A DNA stretch of 64,000 nt from Halobacillus_B rhizosphaerae (GTDB lineage: Bacteria > Bacillota > Bacilli > Bacillales > Halobacillaceae): assembly GCF_046719735.1 (NCBI RefSeq), contig NZ_JAUTWQ010000008.1, positions 186,001 to 250,000 on the forward strand, in the 5' to 3' direction. Both the position numbers and the translations under genes were made by a program. Below the pieces are notes generated by a model. That model did not search any database. It had not been told where the DNA came from and worked only from the letters and a program-made list of their open reading frames with translations. Positions 51,516 to 60,403 of the stretch are shown piece by piece (position 1 is the stretch's first letter; each line of letters begins with the position of its first letter).

Positions 51516-52555
51516 GCGGCATTCCTCCCATCATTACGGGCTAAATAAAGGAAAAAGGGGACACCGATGAGAGCTGTCACCGTACCTACTGGCGTTTCAA
51601 ACGGAGGATTAATCATACGAGAAACGGTGTCCGCGATGATCAGCAGAATTCCACCCAGAATACCTGAGCAAGGAATGATAACCCGGTAATCGGAACCTAC
51701 GAGAAATCGGGTGATATGGGGAATGACGAGGCCGATGAATCCAATGGTTCCGGAGACAGACACGGCCGCACCGGTTAACAGGAGTACCACGATTGTCCCT
51801 GTCAGTTTAGTTACCCAGGTTTTTTGACCAAGACTTCTCGCTACATCTTCTCCTAAGCTGAGAGCGGATATGGACTTGGATAGCAACAGAGCAATCAAGG
51901 TTCCCAAAATAGCCACCGGTGCAAGTAATTTAATGTGAACCCATTGAATACTTGATAAGCCCCCGGCATACCAAAAGCTAAGGTCTTTGGCGATATTGAA
52001 ATGAATTGTAATGGCAGTGGAAATAGAAGTGAACAAAGCGGTCACAGCTGTTCCCGCAAGAGCAAGCTTCACCGGTGTAAGGCCGGACTTTGAAATCGAT
52101 CCGACAAGAAAAACGATGCCTGTACCTAAACCAGCCCCTCCAAAGGCCCACATCATCATCGTGAAGCTGGAAGCGGATGGCATGATCGCAAGCGCTATGG
52201 CCATAGTGAACATCGCTCCCGCCGTGACTCCCATAATAGAAGGAGAGGCAAGCGCATTGCGAGTCATTCCCTGCATAATGGCTCCAGACATAGCGAGCGC
52301 GGAACCGATTAAAGCAGCTGCCAGCGCTCTAGGGATCCGGAGGTTAACGATAATCTGATGAGAAGAAGAAGAGGGATTATATGCCGTTAAGCTTTTCCAA
52401 ATCGTCTCCAGATGGATGTCAGCCGCGCCATACATGATGGAAATCGCCATGAATAGCGCCAAGACAAAGAGACCTGTGGTAAGGATCACTGTGGCCAAAA
52501 TGGTTTGTTTGTTTTTTGACGTTTTATTTGCTGACCGGCGCGGCATCGGCTGCAC
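51512..52555 (-). CDS. Iron-siderophore ABC permease 1 (FecCD family)
   Basis: The 347-aa protein has the same fold as its partner (NLRIPRALAAALIGSALAMSGAIMQGMTRNALASPSIMGVTAGA, VSGTIGFIGLVIPHITRFLVG, ADTVSRMINPPFETPVGTVTALIGVPFFLYLA). Resembles YfiZ. It is divergent from the binding-protein gene across a Fur-box region, as in the yfiY/yfiZ locus of B. subtilis. Confidence 0.88.
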   Translation of the reverse strand: MQPMPRRSANKTSKNKQTILATVILTTGLFVLALFMAISIMYGAADIHLETIWKSLTAYNPSSSSHQIIVNLRIPRALAAALIGSALAMSGAIMQGMTRNALASPSIMGVTAGAMFTMAIALAIMPSASSFTMMMWAFGGAGLGTGIVFLVGSISKSGLTPVKLALAGTAVTALFTSISTAITIHFNIAKDLSFWYAGGLSSIQWVHIKLLAPVAILGTLIALLLSKSISALSLGEDVARSLGQKTWVTKLTGTIVVLLLTGAAVSVSGTIGFIGLVIPHITRFLVGSDYRVIIPCSGILGGILLIIADTVSRMINPPFETPVGTVTALIGVPFFLYLARNDGRNAA

Positions 52556-52607
52556 TCCTCTGTTGAAAAAATAGATGTATAGATAAATAGTTTACGTTTA
52601 ATTGAAA

Positions 52608-52627
52608 AACATTATCATTGTATTATA
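52608..52627. promoter_or_regulatory. Partial Fur box before the permease genes
   Basis: AACATTATCATTGTATTA contains two Fur-type half sites (ATTATCATT). It lies about 55 bases before the leftward permease start. Confidence 0.5.
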
Positions 52628-52700
52628 CATCCGCAGATTAGGCAATCACCGGCGCACATGACGAAGCTGTAATGAAAATGAAAAGTGCTTGTAATTGAAA

Positions 52701-52717
52701 ATGATAATTGTTATCAT
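52701..52717. promoter_or_regulatory. Fur box before the siderophore-binding protein gene
   Basis: ATGATAA-TTG-TTATCAT is a perfect inverted repeat of the Fur TGATAAT type, 47 bases before the gene start, so iron-repressed expression is expected. Confidence 0.85.
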
Positions 52718-52763
52718 CTAGTAAGTTAGTAAGTTACACAACGATTTTTTAGGAGGAGACTAA

Positions 52764-53744
52764 ATGAAATCATTCAAGTTGTTTTACATAGCAGTTGCTT
52801 TGCTAACACTATTATTTATGGCTGCTTGTGGTAACGATGAAGGAAGCAAAAGTAAAGATAACGAAAGCCAAGATACTGAAGAAACTGGAAGCAGTGAGAA
52901 CGGGGAACGGACGGTTACGGATGCTATGGGACATGAAGTGACGATCCCGGAAGAGCCGAAGCGAGTGATTGCATCTTACTTAGAGGACTATCTGGTGGCT
53001 CTCGATATTACTCCTGTTGCCCAGTGGTCGGTTTCCGATGGATCTTCTGTCCAAGGGTATCTGCAGGATTCACTTAAGGATGTTCCAACTTTGCCGCATG
53101 ATCTTCCACTAGAAACGGTTGCTAGCTTTGAACCTGATCTTTTATTGATAGATTCAGCTGGTATGGTTGAAGGAAACAAATACGATCAATACTCTAAGAT
53201 CGCACCGACGTATGTGGTGGGTGAAGCGGAGAACAACGACTGGAGAGATGAACTGAAGCGTGTAGGCGAAGTCTTCGGTAAGGAAGAGGAAGCAGACCAG
53301 GTTCTAAAGGATTACGAGCAGAAAGCGGAAGAAACGAAGCAGCAAGTCCAAGAATCTATCGGCGATGAATCAGTTGCAGCGATCTGGCTTGTCGGAGATA
53401 CCTTTTATGTAGTAAATGATCAATTATCTGCCGGGGACGTATTGTACAATGACCTTGGGCTGACTAAACCGAACGTCGTGAAAGAAATTGCCGATAAATC
53501 AACTGCCAATTGGTCTGAAATCTCTCTAGAGAAATTAGCGGAGCTCGATGCCGATCATATCTTCCTGATTAACAGTGATGGCGATGGCGCTAAGAAGCTG
53601 CAGGATAATATTTGGCAAAACATCCCGGCTGTGAAAAACGGAAATATATACGAATATTCTGCTGATAAAACCAGCTGGCTCTACACAGGCCCTGTGGCTA
53701 ATACAAAGATGCTTGAAGATATCCAAGAAAAGTTAGTGAAATAA
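52764..53744 (+). CDS. Iron-siderophore substrate-binding lipoprotein
   Basis: The 326-aa protein has a lipobox (LLTLLFMAACGN, Cys at about residue 22), an acidic linker, and the FhuD-type bilobed domain starting at RTVTDAMGHEVTIPEEPKRVIASYLED. It captures a hydroxamate-type siderophore and hands it to the permeases encoded across the divergent promoter. Resembles YfiY. AGGAGGAG precedes the ATG. Confidence 0.88.
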   Translation: MKSFKLFYIAVALLTLLFMAACGNDEGSKSKDNESQDTEETGSSENGERTVTDAMGHEVTIPEEPKRVIASYLEDYLVALDITPVAQWSVSDGSSVQGYLQDSLKDVPTLPHDLPLETVASFEPDLLLIDSAGMVEGNKYDQYSKIAPTYVVGEAENNDWRDELKRVGEVFGKEEEADQVLKDYEQKAEETKQQVQESIGDESVAAIWLVGDTFYVVNDQLSAGDVLYNDLGLTKPNVVKEIADKSTANWSEISLEKLAELDADHIFLINSDGDGAKKLQDNIWQNIPAVKNGNIYEYSADKTSWLYTGPVANTKMLEDIQEKLVK

Positions 53745-53775
53745 ATAGGACAAGAATGGTTACCCTGTTAAGCAA

Positions 53776-53825
53776 AAAACCTCCAATTACCGGTGATTGA
53801 CATCCGGAAATTGGAGGTTTTTTTT
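53776..53825 (+). terminator. Terminator of the binding-protein gene
   Basis: ACCTCCAATT and AATTGGAGGT pair around an inner CCGG/CCGG stem, followed by eight T. Confidence 0.85.
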
Positions 53826-54052
53826 ATCCTATATTATGGGTCCAAGCTTTGGTTTCCTTGTTATTAAAGCCTTTGGTCAGAAGGAGTCACTCATCTGCCT
53901 GCCCGTACCATTAGGAGATCGTATAGCGACATATTTTTGCAATAATTAGATAAAAGGAAACCTTTGTCTATTTCATTCGTACTATGAATAAGGGAAATAT
54001 TAGAAGGTCGAGTCGATCGGCCATGAAACTTGTTAGAAAGGCGGATCTATAA

Positions 54053-54370
54053 ATGAAAGTAACGGTTTTGTTTTCGACAATAAGCGGCATTATTATTTGG
54101 CTGTTGGTGTGGACAAGCAGTTTGATTTTTAATTTTTCCTTTGAGGATTGGGCATTTTTTATCGGGATTGGCCTATCTGCTCTGTTATTATTCTTCAACA
54201 GCTCAGGGGGGCTGCATACGAGAATGACGAATTTCGGCACAGACATCCAACATGGACGGCAGCAGGAAGTCGTTTGGAAGCTGGATGTTGGTGTGATATT
54301 CTACGGTTCATTACTATTTACCGCGGTATCCCTGGTCATTATGGTCATCAGTTATCGTAGTTATTTCTAA
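54053..54370 (+). CDS. Membrane protein, 105 aa
   Basis: Three hydrophobic segments (TISGIIIWLLVWTSSLIF, WAFFIGIGLSALLLFF, VIFYGSLLFTAVSLVIMVISY) with a polar stretch GGLHTRMTNFGTDIQHGRQQEV, somewhat like DUF3899. Ends before a second small membrane gene. Function unknown. Confidence 0.6.
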   Translation: MKVTVLFSTISGIIIWLLVWTSSLIFNFSFEDWAFFIGIGLSALLLFFNSSGGLHTRMTNFGTDIQHGRQQEVVWKLDVGVIFYGSLLFTAVSLVIMVISYRSYF

Positions 54371-54446
54371 GGACATTGTATTCTGGATCAAGCTGAGTTG
54401 ATGACTGTTTAGAAAAATTTTAATCTTTTGGAAGCGGGTGGTTATT

Positions 54447-54893
54447 TTGGAACAAGTATTACGGGAATATGGATCTTCCTCAAATAATTGGATCTTTTTG
54501 ATTCTGGGAGGGTTCATTTTACTAGGCGGGATTATCTTCCTGATTGTAATATCCAAGCGGAAAGACGGATGGCGCAAGAATCAAACCGATCTCTTTCGAT
54601 ACACTTCTTGGGGGTGTCTGTTGTTAGGCGCTATGATTGGGGTCTATGGCTTATTAAATGGAGAAATGACGAACTCTCAGGAGGACAGCATGATGAGAAA
54701 TTGGTCTAGTGAAAGAGGGTATACGGTAGACAATTTCGGTAAGGTAGAAAATCGTCCGGAAGAAAATATTATTAAAGTCCGGTCAGGTGCATCAGTAGAA
54801 GAAAAAGAAGTCGACCACGTTATCAAAGGCTGTGACGAAGTAGTCTATGCTGAATTTACCAACGAAGAAGTATGGTTATGTGAGAAAAAGTAA
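54447..54893 (+). CDS. Membrane protein with C-terminal soluble domain, 148 aa
   Basis: Two hydrophobic segments (WIFLILGGFILLGGIIFLIVI, SWGCLLLGAMIGVYGLL) and a 75-residue soluble part with one Cys near the end (KGCDEVVYAEFTNEEVWLCEKK). TTG 54447 has GGGTGG five bases upstream; GTG 54438 is an alternative. No family recognised. Confidence 0.55.
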   Translation: MEQVLREYGSSSNNWIFLILGGFILLGGIIFLIVISKRKDGWRKNQTDLFRYTSWGCLLLGAMIGVYGLLNGEMTNSQEDSMMRNWSSERGYTVDNFGKVENRPEENIIKVRSGASVEEKEVDHVIKGCDEVVYAEFTNEEVWLCEKK

Positions 54894-55070
54894 TTCTCCC
54901 AAAATGAATGGCCCCTTAGATGAAACTTCTTGTTTACCAAGACGCGCTCTTCTGTACAGAGGAGAACAGAGCTCTCCAATGATTGCCTCATTCTATGATA
55001 AAATGAAGCCATACTAACCAACCGATATGGATGCACGTCCTTTCATAATGGAAAAAAGGATCGAGAGTAC

Positions 55071-58000
55071 ATGGAAATCAAAGTAAATCAAAAAATCATA
55101 CAAGAATTGTGCGGAATTGTTTCCTTTAAAAAAGGTACTACATATTATCGCTCAAATAAAGTTACCTTCAGTCAATATCGTCCTCATTTCAGCGAAGCCA
55201 CGGTTCATGGGGCAGAAGACTTTCACGTGACGATTTCAAAGAATACTGCCGGGGAGATCGATCGGAGATGCAGCTGCCCATCATTAGGAAATTTCCAAAA
55301 AGACTGCCAGCATATAGCGGCAGTCCTCATAGCGATTCGGGAGTTCCAAAAGCAAAAGATTTCACCTTTTGGCCAGCCTCAGCAACAATCAGAGGAAGGG
55401 GAGCTTACGGATCGTTTCATGACACTGTTCGGTGAAAAAAACGTTCAAACCAGCGGCCAGCAGCACTATTTTGAAAATAGAGAGGTGCTTGATCTCCAGT
55501 TCACCTGCAGATCGGCGGCGGTGGAGACTGGGCAGGACCTGCTGGAGATGGAGATTAAGCTGAATGGGAGAAACCTGCCGCACATTCGAGACTTTTTAAA
55601 TGATGTAAAGCGCGGATTGCCTCATTTATTATCCGACCATTTCACTTATGATCCGGTGCTTCATTGTTTTTCCAACGAAGCGGATGAAATCATTCACCAA
55701 CTCATTCAAGTGATGGATGATGAGAGAATCTTCTTAGAATCCAGCAGTTCCTCCTACACTACATCCCGTCACTCTTTATTGATTCCTCCCTCCTCCTGGA
55801 TGAGGCTGGTTCCGTTATTGACGAAGCATCCACTCATCAAGCTTGAGCAGGGCGGCCGTTCTTATGAAAGTGTGCGAGTCGTGAAAGGCACGCCGCCGCT
55901 TCGATTTAAATTAGAGGAGAACGGCGAGAGCGATGCCCGTCTAACCATCAAAGGCTTCGATCAAATGCTTGTACTGCACGCCTATCGTTCTGTGTGGTGT
56001 GATGGGAAGGTGTTTCAGTTAGAAGGAGAAGATAGTGAGCGGTTATTCGCTTTGCAGCAGATGCTGCCAGCGGATGAGATGAACCATGTTCCCATTCCTC
56101 ATGACCGTATCCAAGATTTTCTTGAAAAGATTGTCCCCGGACTAAAGAAAATCGGGCACGTCCAATTATCGAATGCCTTTTATCAGAAGTACTTAAAAAC
56201 TCCTCTTAAGGCGAAGCTTTATTTAGATCGGCTGAAAAACCGGCTGCTGGCGGGACTCGAATTTCACTATGGGAACGTAGTGATTCAGCCTTTGGAGAAC
56301 CGAGAGCTTCCCGCTGGCCCGATTGTAATTAGAGATATCGATAAGGAAGAAGAAATTCTACAGCTTATGGAAGACAGCGGGTTCTCAAAGACCGACGGCG
56401 GTTATTATATGCAAAATGATGCACTGGAATATGAATTTCTATATCACATTGTTCCCAAGCTGCAGCAAATGGTTCAGCTCTATGCTACAACGGCAGTGCG
56501 AAATCGAATCATCAGAAAGAATGCCCATCCCATTATAAAGGTTAAGCTGAATAAAAAAGAACGGACCAATTGGCTTGAGTTTAAGTTTGAAATGGACGGT
56601 ATCTCTGACCAGCAGATGAAAGATCTTTTAGCAGCCATTGAAGAAAAGCGAAAATATTACCGCCTTCGTAATGGAAATCTCTTATCTCTTGAGACGAGGG
56701 AAATCGAAGAAATACAGCGTTTTCTAAATGAAGTTCCGGGACAGGAAGAAGACTTGGAGGCGAGCCTTCATCTCCCCGTTGAAAAGAGCTTTCCACTGCT
56801 GGATAAGGCTGATGAGAGCAAGGTTTTCTCGGTGGAAGAGTCCTTTCGCGAGTTTCTCAATCAAGTAAATCATCCGGGCAGCATAGACTTTAAGGTGCCA
56901 GAGTCCCTGGAACAGATTTTACGGGAGTATCAAAAGCACGGATATAAATGGATGAAAATGCTTGCCAGCTATGGGTTTGGCGGTGTGCTGGCAGATGACA
57001 TGGGACTTGGGAAAACACTGCAAAGCATTTCGTTTATTGTTTCAGAGCTGGCAGAGATCCGCGAGCAGAAGCAACCAGTTCTTATCGTCTGCCCTTCCTC
57101 ATTAACCCATAACTGGTTCCAGGAAATCGCGAAGTTTTCACCAGAAGTGAAAGCTGTGATCCTGGATGGGAACAAGTCAGATAGAACTCGATTACAGAAG
57201 AACAGCCAGAAAGAAGATGTGCTGATTACTTCCTATCCCCTGCTGAGAAGAGATATCCGATGGTATCAGAAGCAGACTTTTCACACGGTATTCTTTGATG
57301 AGGCTCAGGCATTTAAAAACCCTGTCACTCAAACCGCCCGTGCGGTGAAAAAACTCACTGCCAAGCACCGTTTTGGTCTGACGGGAACGCCGATAGAAAA
57401 TGCGGTGGAAGAGCTGTGGTCGATTTATCATGTGATCTTTCCGCAGCTGCTTCAAGGACTGCAGGAATACAGCTTTTTGCCAAGAAAAATAATTGCCCGC
57501 CGCGTGCGGCCTTTCTTACTTCGCCGCAAAAAAGAAGATGTGCTTAAGGAGCTGCCTAAAAAACGGGAGTCCCTGGAAAGATCGGAGTTGCTTCCTGAAC
57601 AGAAAGAGCTTTATGGAGCTTATTTGGCCAAGCTCAGAGAGGATACGCTGAAGCATCTTGACCAAGATACCATACGCAAAAACCGAATACGAATTTTAGC
57701 AGGGCTGACCCGTCTTCGGCAGATTTGCTGTCACCCGTCTCTATTTGTAGATGGCTACCAAGGAAGTTCAGCTAAATTTCAGCAGCTGCTTCATATTCTT
57801 GAAGAATCAAAAAGAGCCGGCAGAAGAGTCCTGATCTTCTCCCAGTTTACTAAAATGCTCAAGCTTATCGGCAGAGAGCTTGCCATGCAAGGGCAAACGT
57901 ATTTCTATTTAGACGGTGAAACTCCTTCAGAAGAACGAGTGGAACTCTGCCATCGATTTAACCAAGGAGAAAAAGACATCTTTCTTATCTCCTTAAAAGC

Positions 58001-58280
58001 AGGCGGAACCGGACTTAATCTGACTGGCGCAGATACAGTCATTCTGTACGACCTATGGTGGAACCCTGCCGTAGAACAGCAGGCTGCCGATCGAACCCAC
58101 CGTATTGGCCAGAATAAGACAGTCCAAGTTATCAAACTTGTTGCGCGCGGCACCATTGAGGAAAAAATGAACGAACTGCAAGCCAAAAAACGGACCTTGA
58201 TCACAGAGCTTATTGATCCGGAAAAACAAATTTCAACGACCCTAACAGAAGAAGATATTCGGGAAATTTTACTAGATTAG
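55071..58280 (+). CDS. SNF2-family ATPase with SWIM zinc finger (YwqA/RapA-like)
   Basis: The 1069-aa protein begins with a SWIM finger (CSCPSLGNFQKDCQHIAAVL, CxC...CxH, about residue 66), then a bacterial SNF2-associated region, a SNF2 ATPase core from about residue 620 (ADDMGLGKTLQ, VFFDEAQAFKNP, FGLTGTPIEN) and a helicase C lobe (SLKAGGTGLNLTGADTVILYD, QQAADRTHRIGQ). It uses ATP to move along double-stranded DNA and may release stalled RNA polymerase or remodel DNA-protein complexes; the exact role in Bacilli is unclear. Monocistronic. Confidence 0.88.
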   Translation: MEIKVNQKIIQELCGIVSFKKGTTYYRSNKVTFSQYRPHFSEATVHGAEDFHVTISKNTAGEIDRRCSCPSLGNFQKDCQHIAAVLIAIREFQKQKISPFGQPQQQSEEGELTDRFMTLFGEKNVQTSGQQHYFENREVLDLQFTCRSAAVETGQDLLEMEIKLNGRNLPHIRDFLNDVKRGLPHLLSDHFTYDPVLHCFSNEADEIIHQLIQVMDDERIFLESSSSSYTTSRHSLLIPPSSWMRLVPLLTKHPLIKLEQGGRSYESVRVVKGTPPLRFKLEENGESDARLTIKGFDQMLVLHAYRSVWCDGKVFQLEGEDSERLFALQQMLPADEMNHVPIPHDRIQDFLEKIVPGLKKIGHVQLSNAFYQKYLKTPLKAKLYLDRLKNRLLAGLEFHYGNVVIQPLENRELPAGPIVIRDIDKEEEILQLMEDSGFSKTDGGYYMQNDALEYEFLYHIVPKLQQMVQLYATTAVRNRIIRKNAHPIIKVKLNKKERTNWLEFKFEMDGISDQQMKDLLAAIEEKRKYYRLRNGNLLSLETREIEEIQRFLNEVPGQEEDLEASLHLPVEKSFPLLDKADESKVFSVEESFREFLNQVNHPGSIDFKVPESLEQILREYQKHGYKWMKMLASYGFGGVLADDMGLGKTLQSISFIVSELAEIREQKQPVLIVCPSSLTHNWFQEIAKFSPEVKAVILDGNKSDRTRLQKNSQKEDVLITSYPLLRRDIRWYQKQTFHTVFFDEAQAFKNPVTQTARAVKKLTAKHRFGLTGTPIENAVEELWSIYHVIFPQLLQGLQEYSFLPRKIIARRVRPFLLRRKKEDVLKELPKKRESLERSELLPEQKELYGAYLAKLREDTLKHLDQDTIRKNRIRILAGLTRLRQICCHPSLFVDGYQGSSAKFQQLLHILEESKRAGRRVLIFSQFTKMLKLIGRELAMQGQTYFYLDGETPSEERVELCHRFNQGEKDIFLISLKAGGTGLNLTGADTVILYDLWWNPAVEQQAADRTHRIGQNKTVQVIKLVARGTIEEKMNELQAKKRTLITELIDPEKQISTTLTEEDIREILLD

Positions 58281-58399
58281 TATGACTTTGTGTAATAATC
58301 GATGTGAAAAATCATCTTTGACGAAATTAACCGTCTCTTCTAACCTAAGGGATGTAAGTTGAAAATGTTTCCTGTAAATATGTCACCTTGAATATAAGT

Positions 58400-58427
58400 A
58401 CACTCTCTTTTTCAGTTGCATAGGATA
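58400..58427 (+). promoter_or_regulatory. Sigma-K-like promoter of the third cupin
   Basis: ACA (58400-58402), a 16-base spacer and CATAGGATA (58419-58427) match AC(A/C)-N16-CATAnnnTA exactly. Confidence 0.6.
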
Positions 58428-58456
58428 CTTTTATAAACTGGAAAGGGATGGGTAAA

Positions 58457-59281
58457 ATGTACTGTGTTCCTTATATGTATCCTTATCAAAATTTTAATTA
58501 TGGAAATACCCCTATGTACACCTATGGAAGAAGATATTATGAATACGGGGCTCCAAATGAGTTAGTGCATGCAAACCAATTTCAATCTTTTCGATTTCCT
58601 GACAGCGATGGCCTTACTTTAAAAGATTATGGACCCAACCCTTTGGTTGTTAATATCAACGAAGCCACGAAGCAAAACGATACGTATCGGACAGCTTTAT
58701 GGACAGGAACTCATATGCAAGTTACTTTAATGAGTATCAATGTAGGCGAAGATATCGGTCTTGAAATCCATCCTGACGTTGATCAATTTTTACGGATTGA
58801 ACAAGGGCAGGGATTGGTTCAAATGGGTAAGAGTAAAGAAAATTTAAATTTCAGACGAAATGTTTATGATGATTCCGCGATCATGATACCTGCTGGAACG
58901 TGGCATAATGTAACCAACACGGGCAATGTTCCGCTTAAACTTTACTCCATCTATGCTCCACCTAACCATCCATTTGGGACGGTTCACAGGACCAAAGCCG
59001 ATGCAATGGCTGCCGAAGAAGGGCACGACCACGGTAATGATGGAACCCCGCTTGTTGATGGAAAAACTCCAGATGAATGGGTCCAATTCACGGAATTTTT
59101 AGTGAAGAAAGGACTAGAAGATGTTAAAAGAGGGATAAATGCGACACACATCCTTCAAGAATTTATTCTTATGGGAGTGCTGACAGGGAAGGGGTATTCT
59201 CCAGAAAAAGCCTATGAAACAGTGGAAGAATGGGAACGGACAGGAGAATCCAAACTTCTTCAGCAAAGTAAAAATAGATAG
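58457..59281 (+). CDS. Cupin protein with Tyr-rich N-terminus, probable spore-coat protein
   Basis: The 274-aa protein starts with a Tyr/Pro-rich stretch (YCVPYMYPYQNFNYGNTP, YTYGRRYYEYG), followed by a cupin domain (LEIHPDVDQFLRIEQGQGLVQMG and AIMIPAGTWHNVTNTG; two His and Glu/Gln replace the usual set partly) and a C-terminal helical region after a His-bearing linker (HDHGNDGTPLVDGKTPDEWVQF). A sigma-K-like promoter lies 30-60 bases upstream. I start at ATG 58457; the ATG at 58448 is inside the ribosome binding site. An enzyme or structural coat protein; I cannot tell. Confidence 0.8.
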   Translation: MYCVPYMYPYQNFNYGNTPMYTYGRRYYEYGAPNELVHANQFQSFRFPDSDGLTLKDYGPNPLVVNINEATKQNDTYRTALWTGTHMQVTLMSINVGEDIGLEIHPDVDQFLRIEQGQGLVQMGKSKENLNFRRNVYDDSAIMIPAGTWHNVTNTGNVPLKLYSIYAPPNHPFGTVHRTKADAMAAEEGHDHGNDGTPLVDGKTPDEWVQFTEFLVKKGLEDVKRGINATHILQEFILMGVLTGKGYSPEKAYETVEEWERTGESKLLQQSKNR

Positions 59282-59356
59282 CGAAAGAGTCAGAGGCAGT
59301 CCCCTCGAAATACAAAGGGTCTTGATGATTTGAGGATTTCCTTTATTGATAGATAA

Positions 59357-59400
59357 AGCAAACCCAAACCACTAATGAGAAACATTGGTTCGGGTTTGCT
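59357..59400. terminator. Bidirectional terminator
   Basis: AGCAAACCCAAACC and GGTTCGGGTTTGCT pair with one mismatch around a 16-base loop. Confidence 0.7.
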
Positions 59401-59457
59401 TGTACATAAATTTCTTTTATTACCTGCCTTTTTATAATCAACGATCAACTTAGGTTC

Positions 59458-60228
59458 TTAACGGTGAGTGCGAGAGGAGTGATGTCTCTCTGATGTTCTT
59501 CTGCGTGTTTCCTTCGTTTTATTTAAATGGTTTGGATCTTTACTTTCTGTGTGAATTTCCTCTTTTAGCGGATTTCGATTTTTGTACTCATCGTGGTTTG
59601 CATGAGTACTGTAATGTGAACGATGCTCGTTATCATGATGATGATCGCGTTCATGAACGTCATTAGAATTATGATCCTTTTCTTGATAATGGTCAGGATA
59701 CATAGATTTGTTTTCGGTTTTATGCGACAGGAAGGTGCGATAAACTTTATCTTGTAATTTGTCTGTTGCTTCAACAATTACAATTATTTTTCCTTCTTTT
59801 AAATGGTTTTCATACTGTTTGGCGTCTCTCTCAGGCATTCCGACACCTACAAGAGCGCCGACGATCCCACCGCCTCCTGCTCCAACTCCAGCACCAGTAA
59901 GTGCAGCGGCAATTGGACCGGCCGCTGCGATTTGTCCGATTCCAGGGATGGCCAGAAGACCTAACCCAGCAATTAAACCGCCGATTCCACCTAAAGCTCC
60001 TCCGGATAAAGCTCCTAACCCCGCTCCTTTTCCAGCATTTTTACCGCGGCCTCCTTTGTTGGAAGTGACCGTTGTATCCATTTCTTCTTCTAAGACATGC
60101 ACTTTACTTTTATCTTTAGCAAAAACAGACATGTCATTCGAACCATAGCCATGATGCTGCAATTCCGTTATGGCTCTCTCTGCATCTCCTACTTTAGAAA
60201 AAACGCCGCCAATAATTTGATGATTCAT
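59458..60228 (-). CDS. General-stress-type protein with glycine zipper and His-rich tail
   Basis: The 256-aa protein has an N-terminal YflT/GS17M-like domain (IGGVFSKVGDAERAITELQHHGYGSNDMSVFAKD), a long Gly/Ala-rich membrane-compatible zipper (about residues 60-130), a second half-domain (MPERDAKQYENHLKEGKIIVIVEA) and a His/Asp/Glu/Arg-rich tail (about 165-256). AAGGAGG precedes the ATG. Family members are stress-induced, but I see no clear sigma-B promoter. The tail has His clusters (RDHHHDNEHRSHYSTH) that could bind metal. Confidence 0.75.
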   Translation of the reverse strand: MNHQIIGGVFSKVGDAERAITELQHHGYGSNDMSVFAKDKSKVHVLEEEMDTTVTSNKGGRGKNAGKGAGLGALSGGALGGIGGLIAGLGLLAIPGIGQIAAAGPIAAALTGAGVGAGGGGIVGALVGVGMPERDAKQYENHLKEGKIIVIVEATDKLQDKVYRTFLSHKTENKSMYPDHYQEKDHNSNDVHERDHHHDNEHRSHYSTHANHDEYKNRNPLKEEIHTESKDPNHLNKTKETRRRTSERHHSSRTHR

Positions 60229-60358
60229 GAATTCATCCTCCTTAAATTATCTCACAATAGTATTCCGTACCCTGAAATCAGGCAGGTAATCTTTCAATTA
60301 AATTACAGGCCGCTTAAATCCTTTTGAAAAGCAGATAGGAGGAGAGGAAATATAAACG

Positions 60359-60396
60359 TAAAAAAAAAACCACACTCAGTTCTATCTGAGTGTGGA
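60359..60396 (-). terminator. Terminator of the helical-repeat gene
   Basis: On the minus strand CCACACTCAG pairs with CTGAGTGTGG around a six-base loop, followed by eight or more T. Confidence 0.85.
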
Positions 60397-60403
60397 TGTT
60401 TGA

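Noticed and set aside
60229..60320. Sigma-B promoter for the stress-type protein
   Set aside because: GGGTAC is present but I find no matching GTTT-type -35 at the right distance.
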